Under the pieces are notes generated by a model that saw only the letters and a list, made by a program, of their open reading frames with translations, ran no database searches and was not told where the DNA came from. The position numbers were made by a program, and so were the translations under genes. Shown piece by piece: positions 32,949 to 44,142 of a stretch of 64,000 bases of DNA (the first letter of the stretch is position 1; each line of letters starts with the position of its first letter). Origin of the DNA: Blakeslea trispora (Eukaryota > Mucoromycota > Mucoromycetes > Mucorales > Choanephoraceae); NCBI GenBank assembly GCA_025331445.1, contig JAIWNE010000096.1:61935-125934 (forward strand), in the 5' to 3' direction.

Positions 32949-35900
32949 CACTACACATAAAGGGTCGTCGTGCGCACGCCAATTTCTGCGGTTAACTTGC
33001 CTGTTACGCACGTTCCAGGTAAGTTAACCGCACGGCGCACGCCGTCATGTGTTTTCGCATTGAGACGACAAAGCGGAACACTGTCATGTGTCAACGCATT
33101 GGAAGACAGGGCGGAGCAACGTCTTGTGTTTTCGCATGAGAGTTTGAGTGAACCTCTTTGTCTTTCGCTTCCATTAGAGCGACCTGATTGGATTGTTTAC
33201 TCATGACATCCTCATTCAATTGGCTTCTTTGACAAAATATACAATCATTAACTCGTTTTGATTGGCTTCATACTCGGTATCTTTATTAAATGTATGCTTT
33301 TAATTGGACAAAATGGACTTCTTTACATCAATACACTTCTTTGTGATTGGGTTATATAGATCAAATATAGAGGATCATAGGTCTAAAAATAGTGCTTTTT
33401 ATTATAAAAAATGGTATATATTGGCTGAAAATATTAGCTTAAACAGGGGGAAAATATTAGGGGTTTTATAGGAATCCAGGTAGAATGACCAGGCAGAAAT
33501 CCAGCCAAAATAGTAGGCAAAATACGGCCAAAAAGCAGGCAAAACACAGCCAAAAAGCAGCCAAAATACAGCCAAAAAGCAGGCAAAATACAGCCAAAAA
33601 GCAGCCAAAAAGCAGGTAATAAGCAGGCGAAATACAGCCAAAAAAGCAGGCAAAAAACAGGCAAAAAGCAGGCAAAAAGCAGGCAAAAAGCAGGCAAAAT
33701 AACAGGCAGAAAAGCAAAATCAGTTATCACGAAATGTTAGAAAAACCTTAGCAAAATGACTATTAAAATGCTAAAACAGTTAGTTATAAAGCAAGCAGAA
33801 AATAATGTCATTTACTTACTTTAAAAGTCTCAAACAGCCATCCAGAAAGTAAAGGGTAATGCGCTAAAACGATAGAAGCTCAACAACAGAAAAGAAACTA
33901 GAAAAACTGAATAAGTTAAACCGAAATGAGATAATTTAATCATTTACTTACATACTAAAGCATCATAGCACCTCAAGTTATAGCCAGATACAATTACGAG
34001 TGTCTAAGATAACTAAATAGAACAGTTAGAGAGGTCTTGAGTCATATTCAATGACTTTACTTACTTTTATACCAAGTTTCTCGAGAAAAGACAAAATTAC
34101 GTGACTAATCCTAAGCAAAAAAAGGATGGTAAGTAAACAGCAATATACTTGTTTGTCAAGTTGTACCTTAAACTATGTATCAGTCTTCATAAGCTCTAAA
34201 GATAACATGCCTATATGGAGAATAGTATTCAATAAACTGTTGCTTAGGTATGGGAAAGTACTTACAAGTTTTATTTCAAAATATAAAAAAAGTAAAAGAA
34301 ATGGAAGAGAAAAGAATAAAAAAAGGGAAAAGGATGTCTAAATAAAATGACATATTGACAAATTTCTACTTTTGTGATAAAAATGAATCGAAAACAAAAA
34401 AAGATCTGTAAAAATACGATCCGTAGAAAATTAGATGAACAGAGACTGAAGATAGATGATTTTTCTCTCTCATCAGTAACACAAAGAATATCTGTTAACA
34501 TTGTACTTTACATGAGATCCTGCTAATCAGCTTAATAGTGTAGATATCCATAGGCCATGTAATTCAACTTAACAGATACTCAAGATGGTTTACTTAGATT
34601 GCCATAGCAAGCCATTTAAAATAGACAATGTTGACATTAAATGAGCCCTTTTTTTTAAAAAAACAGGTTTTCTGAGGTGTTATTTTTTCCCAGACAGTTT
34701 TTTTCTTTTTCCTTCTATTTTCTTTTTTTATTACTAAATGAACTTTTACTCACTACTTGTATATTTTTAACCAAGTTGATGAGCCTCAACAAACTCCCGT
34801 CATCTCAACAAAGCAACGCAATGCAAGTACGCAATCAACAATCTTACAAGAGTTTAGAAGTTTAGAGCAAAAAACACGTAAACAAAACTAGAATGACTTT
34901 GACTGTGTCTACAAAAAAAAAGAGTTATCGCCAGCAAACGTGTAAGATCCTCTCATTTCAGCATCACTGTTTTTCTACACCCAAGTTTTAGTTATTGTCA
35001 GTACACAGTTATTGAAATCTACTGTTGAACACTTTACAAGAGGTAAGTAATACTTTTGGTTTAGATTGTAAACGGCTCTTTATTGGAATGAACTGCATCA
35101 CGAACAATGACCTTGAATATTTGGTTGAAGAATTGTATTTAAGCAATAAAAAAAGACAACATCTTGTCAAGTTATTACTTTACTTGTATTTACGGTTATG
35201 TTATTCTGGGATGATATGGATAGAAACGTGTATAAGGAAATGGAATACGATAAAAAAGACTGTTAGCATAGAATAGTGTGTGATAATGACTTTGGCTTTA
35301 CCTTATCTATCAAATATAAAAGGGATTAGCGTCTTTGTGTTGTATTTCAAAAATAAACCTTTGATACGAGTAAGTTTGACAAGATCTAGTATAAGGATTA
35401 AATTATGTTTGTATGTTATCTACGTCTTTATTTTGACAGCTTTTGGCTTTTCAAACTACCCATCTTTAAGCAATCGTTTAAGTGTTTTTTAAGTGTCTTT
35501 TTTTTTTTATTTTTTCAAGTATCTTATTTTTTGGAGTGTCTTTTTTTTCTAGTGCTTTAAGTTTTTTATTTCCCATTTTTAAAAGATTTTCCCAATTATT
35601 TTGTGAGTCTTATTCTCAATTTTTAATTTTCTCGTTTTCGAAAGTATTTTCCAATTTTTTAAGCAGTGATTTTTCAGGTCTTTACATTTTTTGAAGAAAA
35701 AAAGACAAGTCAATTTAAACTCCTCAACGTTAAGAAAATCAAGTTGCTTCAAAATCTTAAGCAGAGAAAAAATCACTGCCAAAAAATTTAAAGAGCGAAA
35801 TTTCTTTAAGCAGTGAAATGATAAAAGAAATGTAAATGGTAATAACTTTATGAATATACATCCAAATTTAATTTTGTAAAAAGTTTTGGAAGGCTAGAAG

Positions 35901-36030
35901 ATACATCTAAATATCTGCCAAAAAAACAGCAACTTTCATAGTCAAAATTAAAAGTTGGAAATTTGACAGCGGTGGACGACCAGTCCAACCCGGGCGTCCA
36001 CTATACAGCGGACCGGCATTTGGTATAGTG
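32949..36030 (+). mobile_element. CACTA element C5 (non-autonomous, 3.08 kb), TSD TTG
   Basis: Starts CACTACAC at 32949 and ends GGTATAGTG at 36030, flanked by TTG (32946-32948 and 36031-36033). It is nearly identical to 21547-24738 for the first 1.4 kb and for most of the rest, but has a shorter AAAAAGCAGGC array (33495-33715). ATTGG boxes lie at 33187-33350 and the 3' inverted repeat at about 35660-35775. Its last 100 bp instead match the end of the element at 11185, so the 3' ends of the family have been shuffled. Confidence 0.88.
33495..33715. repeat. Minisatellite AAAAAGCAGGC, shorter allele
   Basis: Same 11-nt unit and the same AAATACAGCC variants as at 22083-22380, with fewer copies. 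This shows repeat-number change since the two elements separated. Confidence 0.88.
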
Positions 36031-36085
36031 TTGTTCGAATCAAAGGTAAACATCAAGGAGAAATATTATTTGTCAAAAAACCTCA

Positions 36086-36158
36086 GGGGGGTTAGCTTAA
36101 TTGGTAGAGCGTCAGATTCCAAATCTGAAGGTCAAGAGTTCAATTCTCTTACTCCTCA
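36086..36158 (+). tRNA. tRNA-Trp (anticodon CCA)
   Basis: Cloverleaf: acceptor GGGGGGT/ACTCCTC with two G-U pairs and discriminator A. The D-arm is GCTT..GAGC with AATTGGTA. The perfect anticodon stem TCAGA/TCTGA closes TTCCAAA, giving CCA. The T-arm is AAGAG-TTCAATT-CTCTT. No intron. The TTCAATT loop and the wobble pairs are slightly unusual, so a tRNA of organellar origin moved to the nucleus is possible, though less likely. Confidence 0.88.
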
Positions 36159-36240
36159 AAATTTTTGTATTTGGTTGGCCCAATGAAGAGGTAGAGTAAG
36201 GTATATTTGCTGCCAAAATCTTAGTTTGCTTTTTTTTTGT

Positions 36241-36838
36241 TGTTACAGGACAAAGGATAGTTTTTGCAGTAACTTGAGAAAGAGAACAAATAGATATAAC
36301 AAAGTAATCAGGCAGCAAGGTTATAAGTAATGAGCACCAGGTTTTAAGTCGTCCAACTAGAGATATAAGTAAAGTAAAGAGAATAAAGTAATATAAAAGA
36401 AGAGTTGTAATAAATGAATACAATGATCTGTAATAAGTATCAAGGGAACTAATAAGAATATGTGGATTTAGGTAATGAATATGTCTAACTACAACCAAGC
36501 GTAAAGTAAATAAGAGAGATAATAGTTGAGTTTATTAATAAGAGAAGATTAACGAGTTTATATACTATTCTAAAAGAAGTCATGTTGGACTTGCAAACTA
36601 ATAATTTAAACAGTCAAGTTAATGAGTCATCATGTATGGATTATTAATACATGTATAATAGTTCTATTCATTATGATATGGAAAGTCAGAGAAGGATTCA
36701 AATAAAGTTGTTGTGTAATAAGAGATCAAGAGGAGCTGTCAAATAAGTAAAATACAATTAGGAAATACAGAGTTGGATTCAAAGCAGCGAAAAAAGTCAG
36801 AAAATAATTGAGTACTAGGAAAATTCCTGTGCGTAACA
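36241..36838 (-). repeat. Solo LTR (598 bp), copy 2 of the tRNA-associated family
   Basis: Inverted near-identical copy of 1591-2190 (TGTTACAGGACAAAGG...GCGTAACA as read on plus). The 3' end of the LTR (36241) faces the 3' end of tRNA-Trp, 82 bp away. The flanks (TTTGT/TCTCC) do not match, so no target duplication. No internal element sequence follows. Confidence 0.75.
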
Positions 36839-37545
36839 TCTCCTCCGGGTTGGGAGAAGATCATGACCCATGATCGTCAAAAGGATTCAAGTAAGAGTCA
36901 GTTTTGCACCAAGAGTCTTGAAAAATATAAAGTCTTGAAGTACCATCGTGAAATAAAATGATAATTGATGTTGATTCATTGAAATAAGTTGAATTTAAGA
37001 TGGATCAGTTATTGAAAATTGTTGAAGTACTGATCTGGGAACATTGAGAATTGTAAATAATTGTTGATAACATTTGTTGAAGTTGGTAATTGAATGTTCG
37101 AAATACTTTGTTGATAATAATTTGTCGAAGCAATAATTGTGGATGATAATTTGTTGAGAATAATTGTTGAGGGTGAAGTGACAATTAGTGAAGTTGATGA
37201 CAAGGAACAGCCAAACTGATAGCGGAAGGTTAGGAGATCAGATATATTGACGCATCTTGGTAATAAAGTGGCAGGATAATAATGATATAGAGTCTTGATG
37301 AGATTTTCTTGAGTAGTATATAATCTTAATAAAAATTTCTTGAAATGTAAAACTTGATAATAGTTTCTTTCTTTTTAAAAAAATGATTTATTTGAGAGAG
37401 GAAAAAATGATAATGGTATGTAATATAGAGGAGCACCAGAGAAAACCACAAGGGGAAAAAAAGCAGAGGAACCAAAAGAAAAGGAGAAAGAGAAAGCGAC
37501 AATAACCAGAAGGAGACAGAACAAAGCACGCAAGAGAGACCAAAC
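36839..37545. other. AT-rich low-complexity region
   Basis: Dominated by repeats of TTGTTGA, GATAATAAT and AATTGTTGA (about 37020-37200) followed by purine-rich sequence (37380-37520). No gene recognised. Confidence 0.4.
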
Positions 37546-38176
37546 TTATTCTTCGAAAGAAGCATTACGGGTCGAGGTGTCAGCGCGGCAAACAGCTTTC
37601 ATGGCGACATTGTACAGAGGGAACTGGTCGTGCAGGATTGACTTGAGCACGTTGGCACGGTCGAATTGATAGGTAGAAAGGCTCTTTTTGGTTGTGGGCT
37701 GTTGGAAGAGATGGTGGCAATATTTCACCGTTTCCAGTACCACCTGCTCCAGGAAGTCTTCTGCCTTGCGGGTGAGAGCATCCCTTTGCTTGATAATATC
37801 CGTGTATTCTTTGTACCAGGTGTTGAACTTGTTGTTCGCCTTTTGGGTGGCACTCATCTTCTTTTTTTTGCTTGGGGGAGTCTTGGATAGTGAGGCCATT
37901 GAGGCGGTACCACTTGGAACGACCTTGAATTCGGATACCAACAGGGTTGGCTTCGGCAACCAGAAGGGGAGTGGAAGAGAAACGCGAATCTTGGAAGATG
38001 CTTTCGGTAATGGGTTGTTGATCGGCATTTTCGAAAAGATTCTTGGTGGATGCCGTGATAGTAATGTCAGGTCTTGCCTTACTTGTTTGGACTCCGTTGG
38101 CCAGTTGTTCGTCAATTTCCATGTTAGACACATGTACGTCGCGGACAACCTCACCTTCGAAATCACAGTAAGTCAT
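37546..38176 (-). pseudogene. Unrecognised gene, frameshifted in an A-run
   Basis: ATG at 38176 (MTYCDFEGEVVRDVHVSN) opens a frame that runs to an A8 run at 37862-37869. One base out of frame, the reading continues (KMSATQKANNKFNTW, then a helical segment with DALTRKAEDFLEQVV) to a stop at 37546. Removing one A would give a single protein of about 209 residues with no membrane segments. Upstream, a TATA box and a CT-rich leader full of CTCTTCTCCCCC-like sequence resemble a true fungal promoter. Function is unknown. The frameshift could be slippage in the genome or a sequencing error. It lies downstream of a gypsy integrase remnant on the same strand, so it may be an extra retroelement ORF. 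Confidence 0.5.
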
Positions 38177-38268
38177 GGTAGTTATAGTAGTAAAAGGGTA
38201 GAGATAGAGGGGGAGAAGAGTAGTTCAAAGAATGAATGAAGTGTGTTAAATGTTGGGTAAATACTGTC

Positions 38269-38276
38269 TTTATATA
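38269..38276 (-). promoter_or_regulatory. TATA box of the 38176 gene
   Basis: TATATAAA on the minus strand, about 93 bp before the ATG, followed by a pyrimidine-rich leader. Confidence 0.5.
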
Positions 38277-38391
38277 CTATTTTTTTGAATTTTTTGAACT
38301 ACAGGTTTTTTTTTGGATTTTTTTTTTTTTGAAATTTTTTTTTTGACAGATATCACAAATAAAATTTTAAAGTAAATGTAACAATGAGTAA

Positions 38392-38550
38392 TCAGATAAT
38401 GGTTCGGGTAATTTGATTCCATTTGGAGTGGCTATCAACATAAATTTTAAGTCGATTACCATGGACACATTTTAAAAGAGTATCGTCAGAATCAGCGGAC
38501 TTCATATGATAAGTAGATTTTCCAAGTAGATGTTGAATAATATAAGGACC
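38392..38550 (-). pseudogene. Gypsy element G2: end of integrase (GPY/F module), left piece
   Basis: Encodes GPYIIQHLLGKSTYHM followed by KCVHGNRLKIYVD, the C-terminal GPY/F module of a Ty3/gypsy integrase. The upstream part of the same integrase is found at 44143-44720. The LINE insertion separates the two. Confidence 0.8.
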
Positions 38551-38552
38551 GT

Positions 38553-38985
38553 TGTCGTGTTTGGCTTGTCTGAACATGAATTCCTTAAGAATTGAAGTCT
38601 ATTTTTGTATATAAAGATCTACATCATAATTGGATTAAATAATCCTATCAACGTTATGTCAGTCTAGAATGATTTCATTAGCAAGTGCTATGAATCTGGA
38701 CTAAAGAAGATGATAAGCAATAAGTCTTGCTAAAGAAAGTAAAATGTCAATATGTCATTAAAGGTGACACAAACTAGTTTATGACATTGTTCTCTTGAAT
38801 ATCCTGATTTAGTAAAGAGTAAAGACTAAAGGAAGTCAAAGACGTAATAGCAATAGTAGATAGCAATTGGTATAAATACTCTAATTTATTTTGTTCATAA
38901 TAAAGGCATACGTAAAACAGTCTCAAACTACTTACTATATTTTTCCTCCTAAAACCTTTATCTATTTTCATACCTAAATATCACA
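38553..38985. repeat. Solo LTR (433 bp) with TSD ACCGT
   Basis: Same family as 11550-11983 (TGTCGTGTTTGG...CTAAATATCACA), flanked by ACCGT at 38548-38552 and 38986-38990. The duplicated ACCGT spans the gypsy/LINE junction, so this insertion came after the LINE. Confidence 0.92.
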
Positions 38986-38991
38986 ACCGTC

Positions 38992-40299
38992 ATGGTTTCT
39001 CCGCCAAACAATCATTTTGGAAAATCCGGTGGCTTAGACCCACCTCCAACCAGACAACAACAACCTTCTTCGACTAGATCTTGGTCCCAGGTCGTAGGCA
39101 AACACATCAGACAGTCCCTCATTCCCAACACAATTGGCAACAGTAGTCATGAGACGCAGAATAGCGACAAGATAGTCAAAACTAGCATCTGGCGCCCTGG
39201 ACACGGCAACAACAGCGTATACATTGACATGAGCGGTCGAAAAGAGACAAAAACCGAATTTTACAAACTACTTCTGGAACAATATCCTTCCCGTATAGGA
39301 GCTCGACCCCAACAACTGGGCAACTTGAAGTTCGCAGAAATCAGCTTCCAGCGGGATGACAACGCAATGGACGCCTTTCTGGAGAAAGGACTTTTCCTTC
39401 GGGACGGTGTTCGAATTTTGCCATGTAGAGCTTTAGCCTCTGATATGAGTGTCGTTAATATTCGTTTATCCAATCTACCTTTCCTGGTTGAGAAGGAATT
39501 GGTAGAGGGATTGAAAGAAAGTTTGAGTCCTTATGGGACTATTCTGGATGTTGGTATGTTATTTGACCCGGAAACTAAGACATACGAGTGTAATGGTTAT
39601 GCTGTCCTTCATGTTCCTAATGAGGATAATAAAGTAAATAAGTTGACACACAGTATCCCTTGGAAGGGTGGTCAAGATGACCAGTTTTATGCAGTTTGGA
39701 AGCAAATGCCCAAATACTGTAAATACTGTCATAAGGAGGGTCACTCAGTGGCCGATTGTGAAACTAAGAAGAAGAAACAGATTTGTTGGAGTTGTGATGA
39801 AAATGGCCATATTGCCGCCATTTGTCCTAAACGCAATGCGAGCAAAAAGTTGAAGGTGCAGGCAGTGCCACAGGATAATTTTGTTTTTGATTTGTCTCAG
39901 ACCCAAGCTTTCATTGGGTCGAAGCGCCGAAGACATGGAGCCTCATCAGACCATACAGACCCATTGCCTCCATTGGACTCGAAGCCTACGGAAACTATCT
40001 CCGAAGTCTTTACGACTCAGGTACTCACCAAACCATCTTCACCCAAATCTGAGCATTCGAATAAAGAGATGTCTCACCCTATTGCGCTCAGCCAGGCTTC
40101 GGTTGAGGTACACAATCGGCAGACAGACTCCAACTTAGCCTCTCGCTCCCAGTCAGTCGAAGAGGATTTTGATTTTGATATGGGGGATCTAGAATATCCC
40201 GCCGCTGTAACTGATTTTGTCTCGTCCATGCCATCCACTTCTCCCTCTCATCCGTCAGAGGAGAAGCCTTCGTCCTCCCCATTAAATATCTATGAGTAG
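38992..40299 (+). CDS. LINE 1 ORF1 protein (nucleic-acid binding, two CCHC knuckles)
   Basis: 435 residues from ATG 38992, uninterrupted. Two zinc knuckles lie near residues 242-280: CKYCHKEGHSVADC and CWSCDENGHIAAIC, both C-x2-C-x4-H-x4-C. They follow an RRM-like region, and a Ser/Pro/Thr-rich acidic tail comes after. This is the usual make-up of ORF1 of fungal and plant LINEs, an RNA chaperone that packages element RNA. Its stop TAG (40297-40299) overlaps the start of ORF2. Confidence 0.85.
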   Translation: MVSPPNNHFGKSGGLDPPPTRQQQPSSTRSWSQVVGKHIRQSLIPNTIGNSSHETQNSDKIVKTSIWRPGHGNNSVYIDMSGRKETKTEFYKLLLEQYPSRIGARPQQLGNLKFAEISFQRDDNAMDAFLEKGLFLRDGVRILPCRALASDMSVVNIRLSNLPFLVEKELVEGLKESLSPYGTILDVGMLFDPETKTYECNGYAVLHVPNEDNKVNKLTHSIPWKGGQDDQFYAVWKQMPKYCKYCHKEGHSVADCETKKKKQICWSCDENGHIAAICPKRNASKKLKVQAVPQDNFVFDLSQTQAFIGSKRRRHGASSDHTDPLPPLDSKPTETISEVFTTQVLTKPSSPKSEHSNKEMSHPIALSQASVEVHNRQTDSNLASRSQSVEEDFDFDMGDLEYPAAVTDFVSSMPSTSPSHPSEEKPSSSPLNIYE

Positions 40300-43200
40300 T
40301 AGATCCCCTCTCCTACTTCAGTTCGGCTCACTTAACTGTAAAAGTTTAGTGAAGTCTAACAATCCCCAAAAACAATCTCGTTTTATTCGATATTTACGTT
40401 CCTTACAATTTGATATTCTCGCCTTTCAAGAGACCCACGCCTCTCCTTCTGTCATTCCTATACTCAATACACAATTCCAAGCCCACCAATCCTTGTGGAC
40501 TTCTAACTGTGGTATTGTTTCCTTCTCTCCTTCATTTCAATTTTCTTCCAATCTACTGCCTGATGAGGACCGAGTGATACTCACCAAGGTCACTAGTCCA
40601 CACAACTTATTCCTTCCTTTCTTTGTGCTGGTAGTTTATGCGTCAGCTTCCTCCGGTAGAGCACGAAAAGCTTTCTTTAATCAGCTATTAGAATCTTTGT
40701 CCCTACCTTCAATGGATATTGACCTGGCACGTTTGTTCATTGCGGGAGATTTCAACTACTCTTATTTAAGACCCCACCTTCTCTCTTCCACCTCTGAAAG
40801 ATGGGTTTCCTTTCTCGACGAAAGGTTTGTTAATATTCTTCGAGCCTTTGACTTGCACAAATTGCCTACTTTTTGCCGCAACGCCTCCACCAGTTCCACA
40901 ATCGATTATCTTTTTGCTGGCAAAGACCTTCACCAGTCCGTTGTTGAGGCAGACTTACAAATGATTCACCCTGCCTGGTCTAATCATTCACTCTTGACTT
41001 TGAAATGCTCATTGGGGATATCTTCTACAGGTCCAGGCCTGTGGAGAGCCCACCCTCGTCTTCTCGACAAGGCTTCCTATCAGGATTGTCTGCTTCAGCA
41101 TTTACCATCCTTTCTGAGCGATGCTAGTAAATCTGGCTGTACACCTCAGGGGCAATGGGATATAATTAAAGCTAACATCAAACGAATCACCAAACGCTTT
41201 TCTCTTCGGCTGGCAACGGAAATAAAGCATGAGCTCAAGCAATTGATGAAAGAACGGAATAGCTTCTTGCGTTCCAAACCATCTATAGAGGTGCGTAACT
41301 CTCAACTACCTATCTATGACAAAGCTATTGCCGCTTTACAGGAGGATACGAACGCTACCTTGGCCTTACGGGCGAATGTTCGCTGAAGGGAAAAGGGCGA
41401 GACATCCATTAAATACCTCAGACACATGGTTCGACATAGGTCCAACACTCAGCAAATGACAGCCCTAAGAACGTCACCGGATGAGACAGCAAACAGTGAC
41501 CTCCACTCCATGCTCCACACATCCCAGCAATTCTATACAGGATTGTATAGTACTGATCCGGTGGAAGAGACGGATTTGGACAGCTATTTGACAGATCTCA
41601 CTGATCTCCCACTGTTGCCAGAGGATGCTCGCATTGCCCTTCTCAATCCTATTACTCTCGACGAAATACTTTCGGCCACTTCAAAGGTAGTGGGTAAACA
41701 GAGCAGTCCAGGGTCTGACGGTCTCGGTTACGCATTTCTTTATCATTTGTTTCGATATCCTCCCCTTCAACAGCTAGTTGTTACAATCTTTAATGAGGCT
41801 CTTTAGTTATGTGCGTTTCCGAACTCTTGGAGTGATATTCGAGTGAGACTGTTACCCAAAAAGGACGATCTTACTCTCTTACGTAACTGGAGACCCATTT
41901 CTCTAATCAACTGTAACGCCAAGATTTTCACCCGTATCCTTAACAATCGAATGAAAACAGTGGCTGTGAGTCTGATCAACCCGTTTCAGACAGGGTTTAT
42001 GCCCGACCGCTTCATCGGTGCTAATGGTTTACTGGTCAACATCGTCATGGAACATGCTCGCCGCACTTCCAGCGATAATATTGCCATGCTTTTGGATCAG
42101 GAAAAGGCTTATGATCGTGTCCACCCGTCTTACCTACGTAAGGTTCTTGAGAAATTTAACTTTCCCACATCGTTCATTGATTGTATCCTTCGTCTCTTCT
42201 TCTCGAACCGGGTACATATCAACGTGAATGGCTATTTCTCTGATGAGGTTCAACAGTGCCGTGGTCTCCGCCAAGGTGATCCTCTCTCGCCTTTGCTATT
42301 CAATTTCGCTCTTGAGCCACTGCTAAGACATATACTTCAAGACTCGTCTTTTCAAGGTTATGAGTTTGGGGCTTCCACGAGTATCGGTTCCGCTCCCTCA
42401 CCGTCTCCTCTGAAAGCACTTGCTTATGCTGATGATGTATGCGTATTCTTGTCGTCGCCCACTGACTTTGATCTACTTCAGGGTCATCTGTTGCGGTATA
42501 GTAACGTATCCAATGCCAAGGTAAATATGGAGAAAACCGAGGTCATCGCTCTCAGTGGTCGACCATCTCAAAACTGGCGTCGTTATCTACAATCTCAAGG
42601 CATCCATAGTTGGCATGATCGTACTTCCAATCAACCTCTCCGTTATTTGGGTTTCCCACTGATCAGTTCCCTCTCACAACGGAAATGGGTTGAAGAACAG
42701 CTTTTGACCTCCATCAGGGACTCTTGTGACGCTTATGCCTCTCGTCAGCTCTCCATCCGGGGTCGCGCTACCGTCGTCAATATCGTTGTATTGAGCAAAT
42801 TCTAGTACTGCATGCGAGTGCTGTCTTTACCCCTATACTTCTTCAACAGGGTACGCAGCTTGGTACGTTCTTTTCTAACTCAAGGTATCAGACCGGGTTT
42901 CAAATATGATGTTCTCTGTTTACCAATCTCACAAGGTGGTCTTGAACTTCTGGATCCCATGGTGCAGCATCACCGCCTATATGTTTGGTGGGTTAAAGAG
43001 GCTTTTCACTCCTCGTCCTTTTCGCTTGTCCGTCCTTACCTTTTGGATCATATTGGCCGCTTCTTCACTAAAGGCACCAATTCTATCCTCTCATGTTTCT
43101 ATTCAGACTTGCGAGCTCCTGGTTCCTTGGACTTTGGTCACTTCATGCATCAATTTCTCCTTACTTTCGATCTGTACTATGATGAGGATGTGCGTCAGGT

Positions 43201-44038
43201 TGCTTGTAATCTCCCGACTTTTCTTTACCTTCCTCTTACCACTTGCTTCAAAAAGCTATCGGAGGACCATTGGATACTGCAGAAACGCCATCGGCCGTTG
43301 TTGACTTCTGATTTTTTCTGTATTGACCACACCCGCCATAGCTTTCGACTCCTTGGAGCCTCTGATCATCCTCGCTTTCCTCGTTTACTGAGCCGTCTGG
43401 ATAAGGGCTTAAGGGATTGCACTATTCGCATACACCCTCGTTTACGAGAAGCAATTGAGTTATTCTTCGAACCTACAGACGATTTTAGTACTACAGCCCT
43501 TGCAGCCTCTCTGCGTTCATCAATCCACTGGACTGATCACACGTCAAACCTTTTCACCTCCTGCCTGCGTCGCAACCTTCTCCAAGCGGACCCATCTGGG
43601 CTATCTTCTGTTCTTTGGCTACGGTTCTGGTCTTTGCCTCTCGATCCTTCCTGCCGAACCTTCTGGTTTCGAGTGTTACACAACAAGTTTCACTGTCAGG
43701 CTACCATTGCCCTCTTCCGACCTAACGTGTCCCCTGCTTGTCCCTTCTGTCTCTTGCCTTCTGAATCCCGTTCTCACCTTCTTGTTGAGTGTCCCACCAA
43801 ATGGGCCATCTAGCGAATTGTTCTCCGTACCGCTTTTCCCTTCCTTGACTTCAGTCCTGGTCATGTCATTAACGTTCTCTGGAAGTTTCAAACTTTTGAC
43901 TATGCTCCACCTGCTCCCCTTTTCACACTTTGCGCTGCCACTGCCAGAGCAATCTGGTGCGCGCATTGGGCGTTTGTCCGTCAAGCAACTCCCTTTAGAG
44001 AATCTACAATCCTAAAACATATTTACCAACTTAAATAG
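40292..44038 (+). pseudogene. LINE 1 ORF2: APE endonuclease, reverse transcriptase, zinc motif; four in-frame stops
   Basis: One frame of 1249 codons runs from ATG 40292 to TAG 44036-44038 without frameshift. It is cut by TGA 41384-41386, TAG 41804-41806, TAG 42803-42805 and TAG 43811-43813. The endonuclease shows LNCKSL, FQETHAS, AGDFNYS (near 151), TIDYLF and SNHSLL. Reverse transcriptase has NWRPISLIN, QTGFMPDRF, LDQEKAYDRV, RQGDPLSPLLF and the active site AYADD (near 712). The C-terminal zinc motif is CPFC...H-x4-C (near 1148). All four stops can arise by one transition from Arg, Gln or Trp codons. The start overlaps the ORF1 stop by 8 nt, suggesting re-initiation after termination. Confidence 0.88.
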
Positions 44039-44142
44039 TTCCCCCTTTCTTTCCAACTTTCTCTTATCCTAGCACACCGCTCTTAATGACGTGTGACTAT
44101 TTCCTTTTATTTATTAAATAAATTGTTATACAAAAAAATATT

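Larger units (their letters stand above)
38551..44142 (+). mobile_element. Non-LTR retrotransposon (LINE 1) with about 15-bp TSD
   Basis: The sequence AATAATATAAGGACC (38536-38550) is repeated as AATAATATAAGAACC at 44143-44157. The element carries ORF1 and ORF2 and ends in an A-rich tail (TTATACAAAAAAATATT). It starts only 3 nt before the ORF1 ATG, so it is either slightly 5'-truncated or has a very short leader. A solo LTR splits this 5' edge. Confidence 0.88.

Noticed and set aside
37580..38176. Two separate overlapping genes at this place
   Set aside because: The second frame only makes sense as the continuation of the first after the A-run; its own start is not a good ATG.
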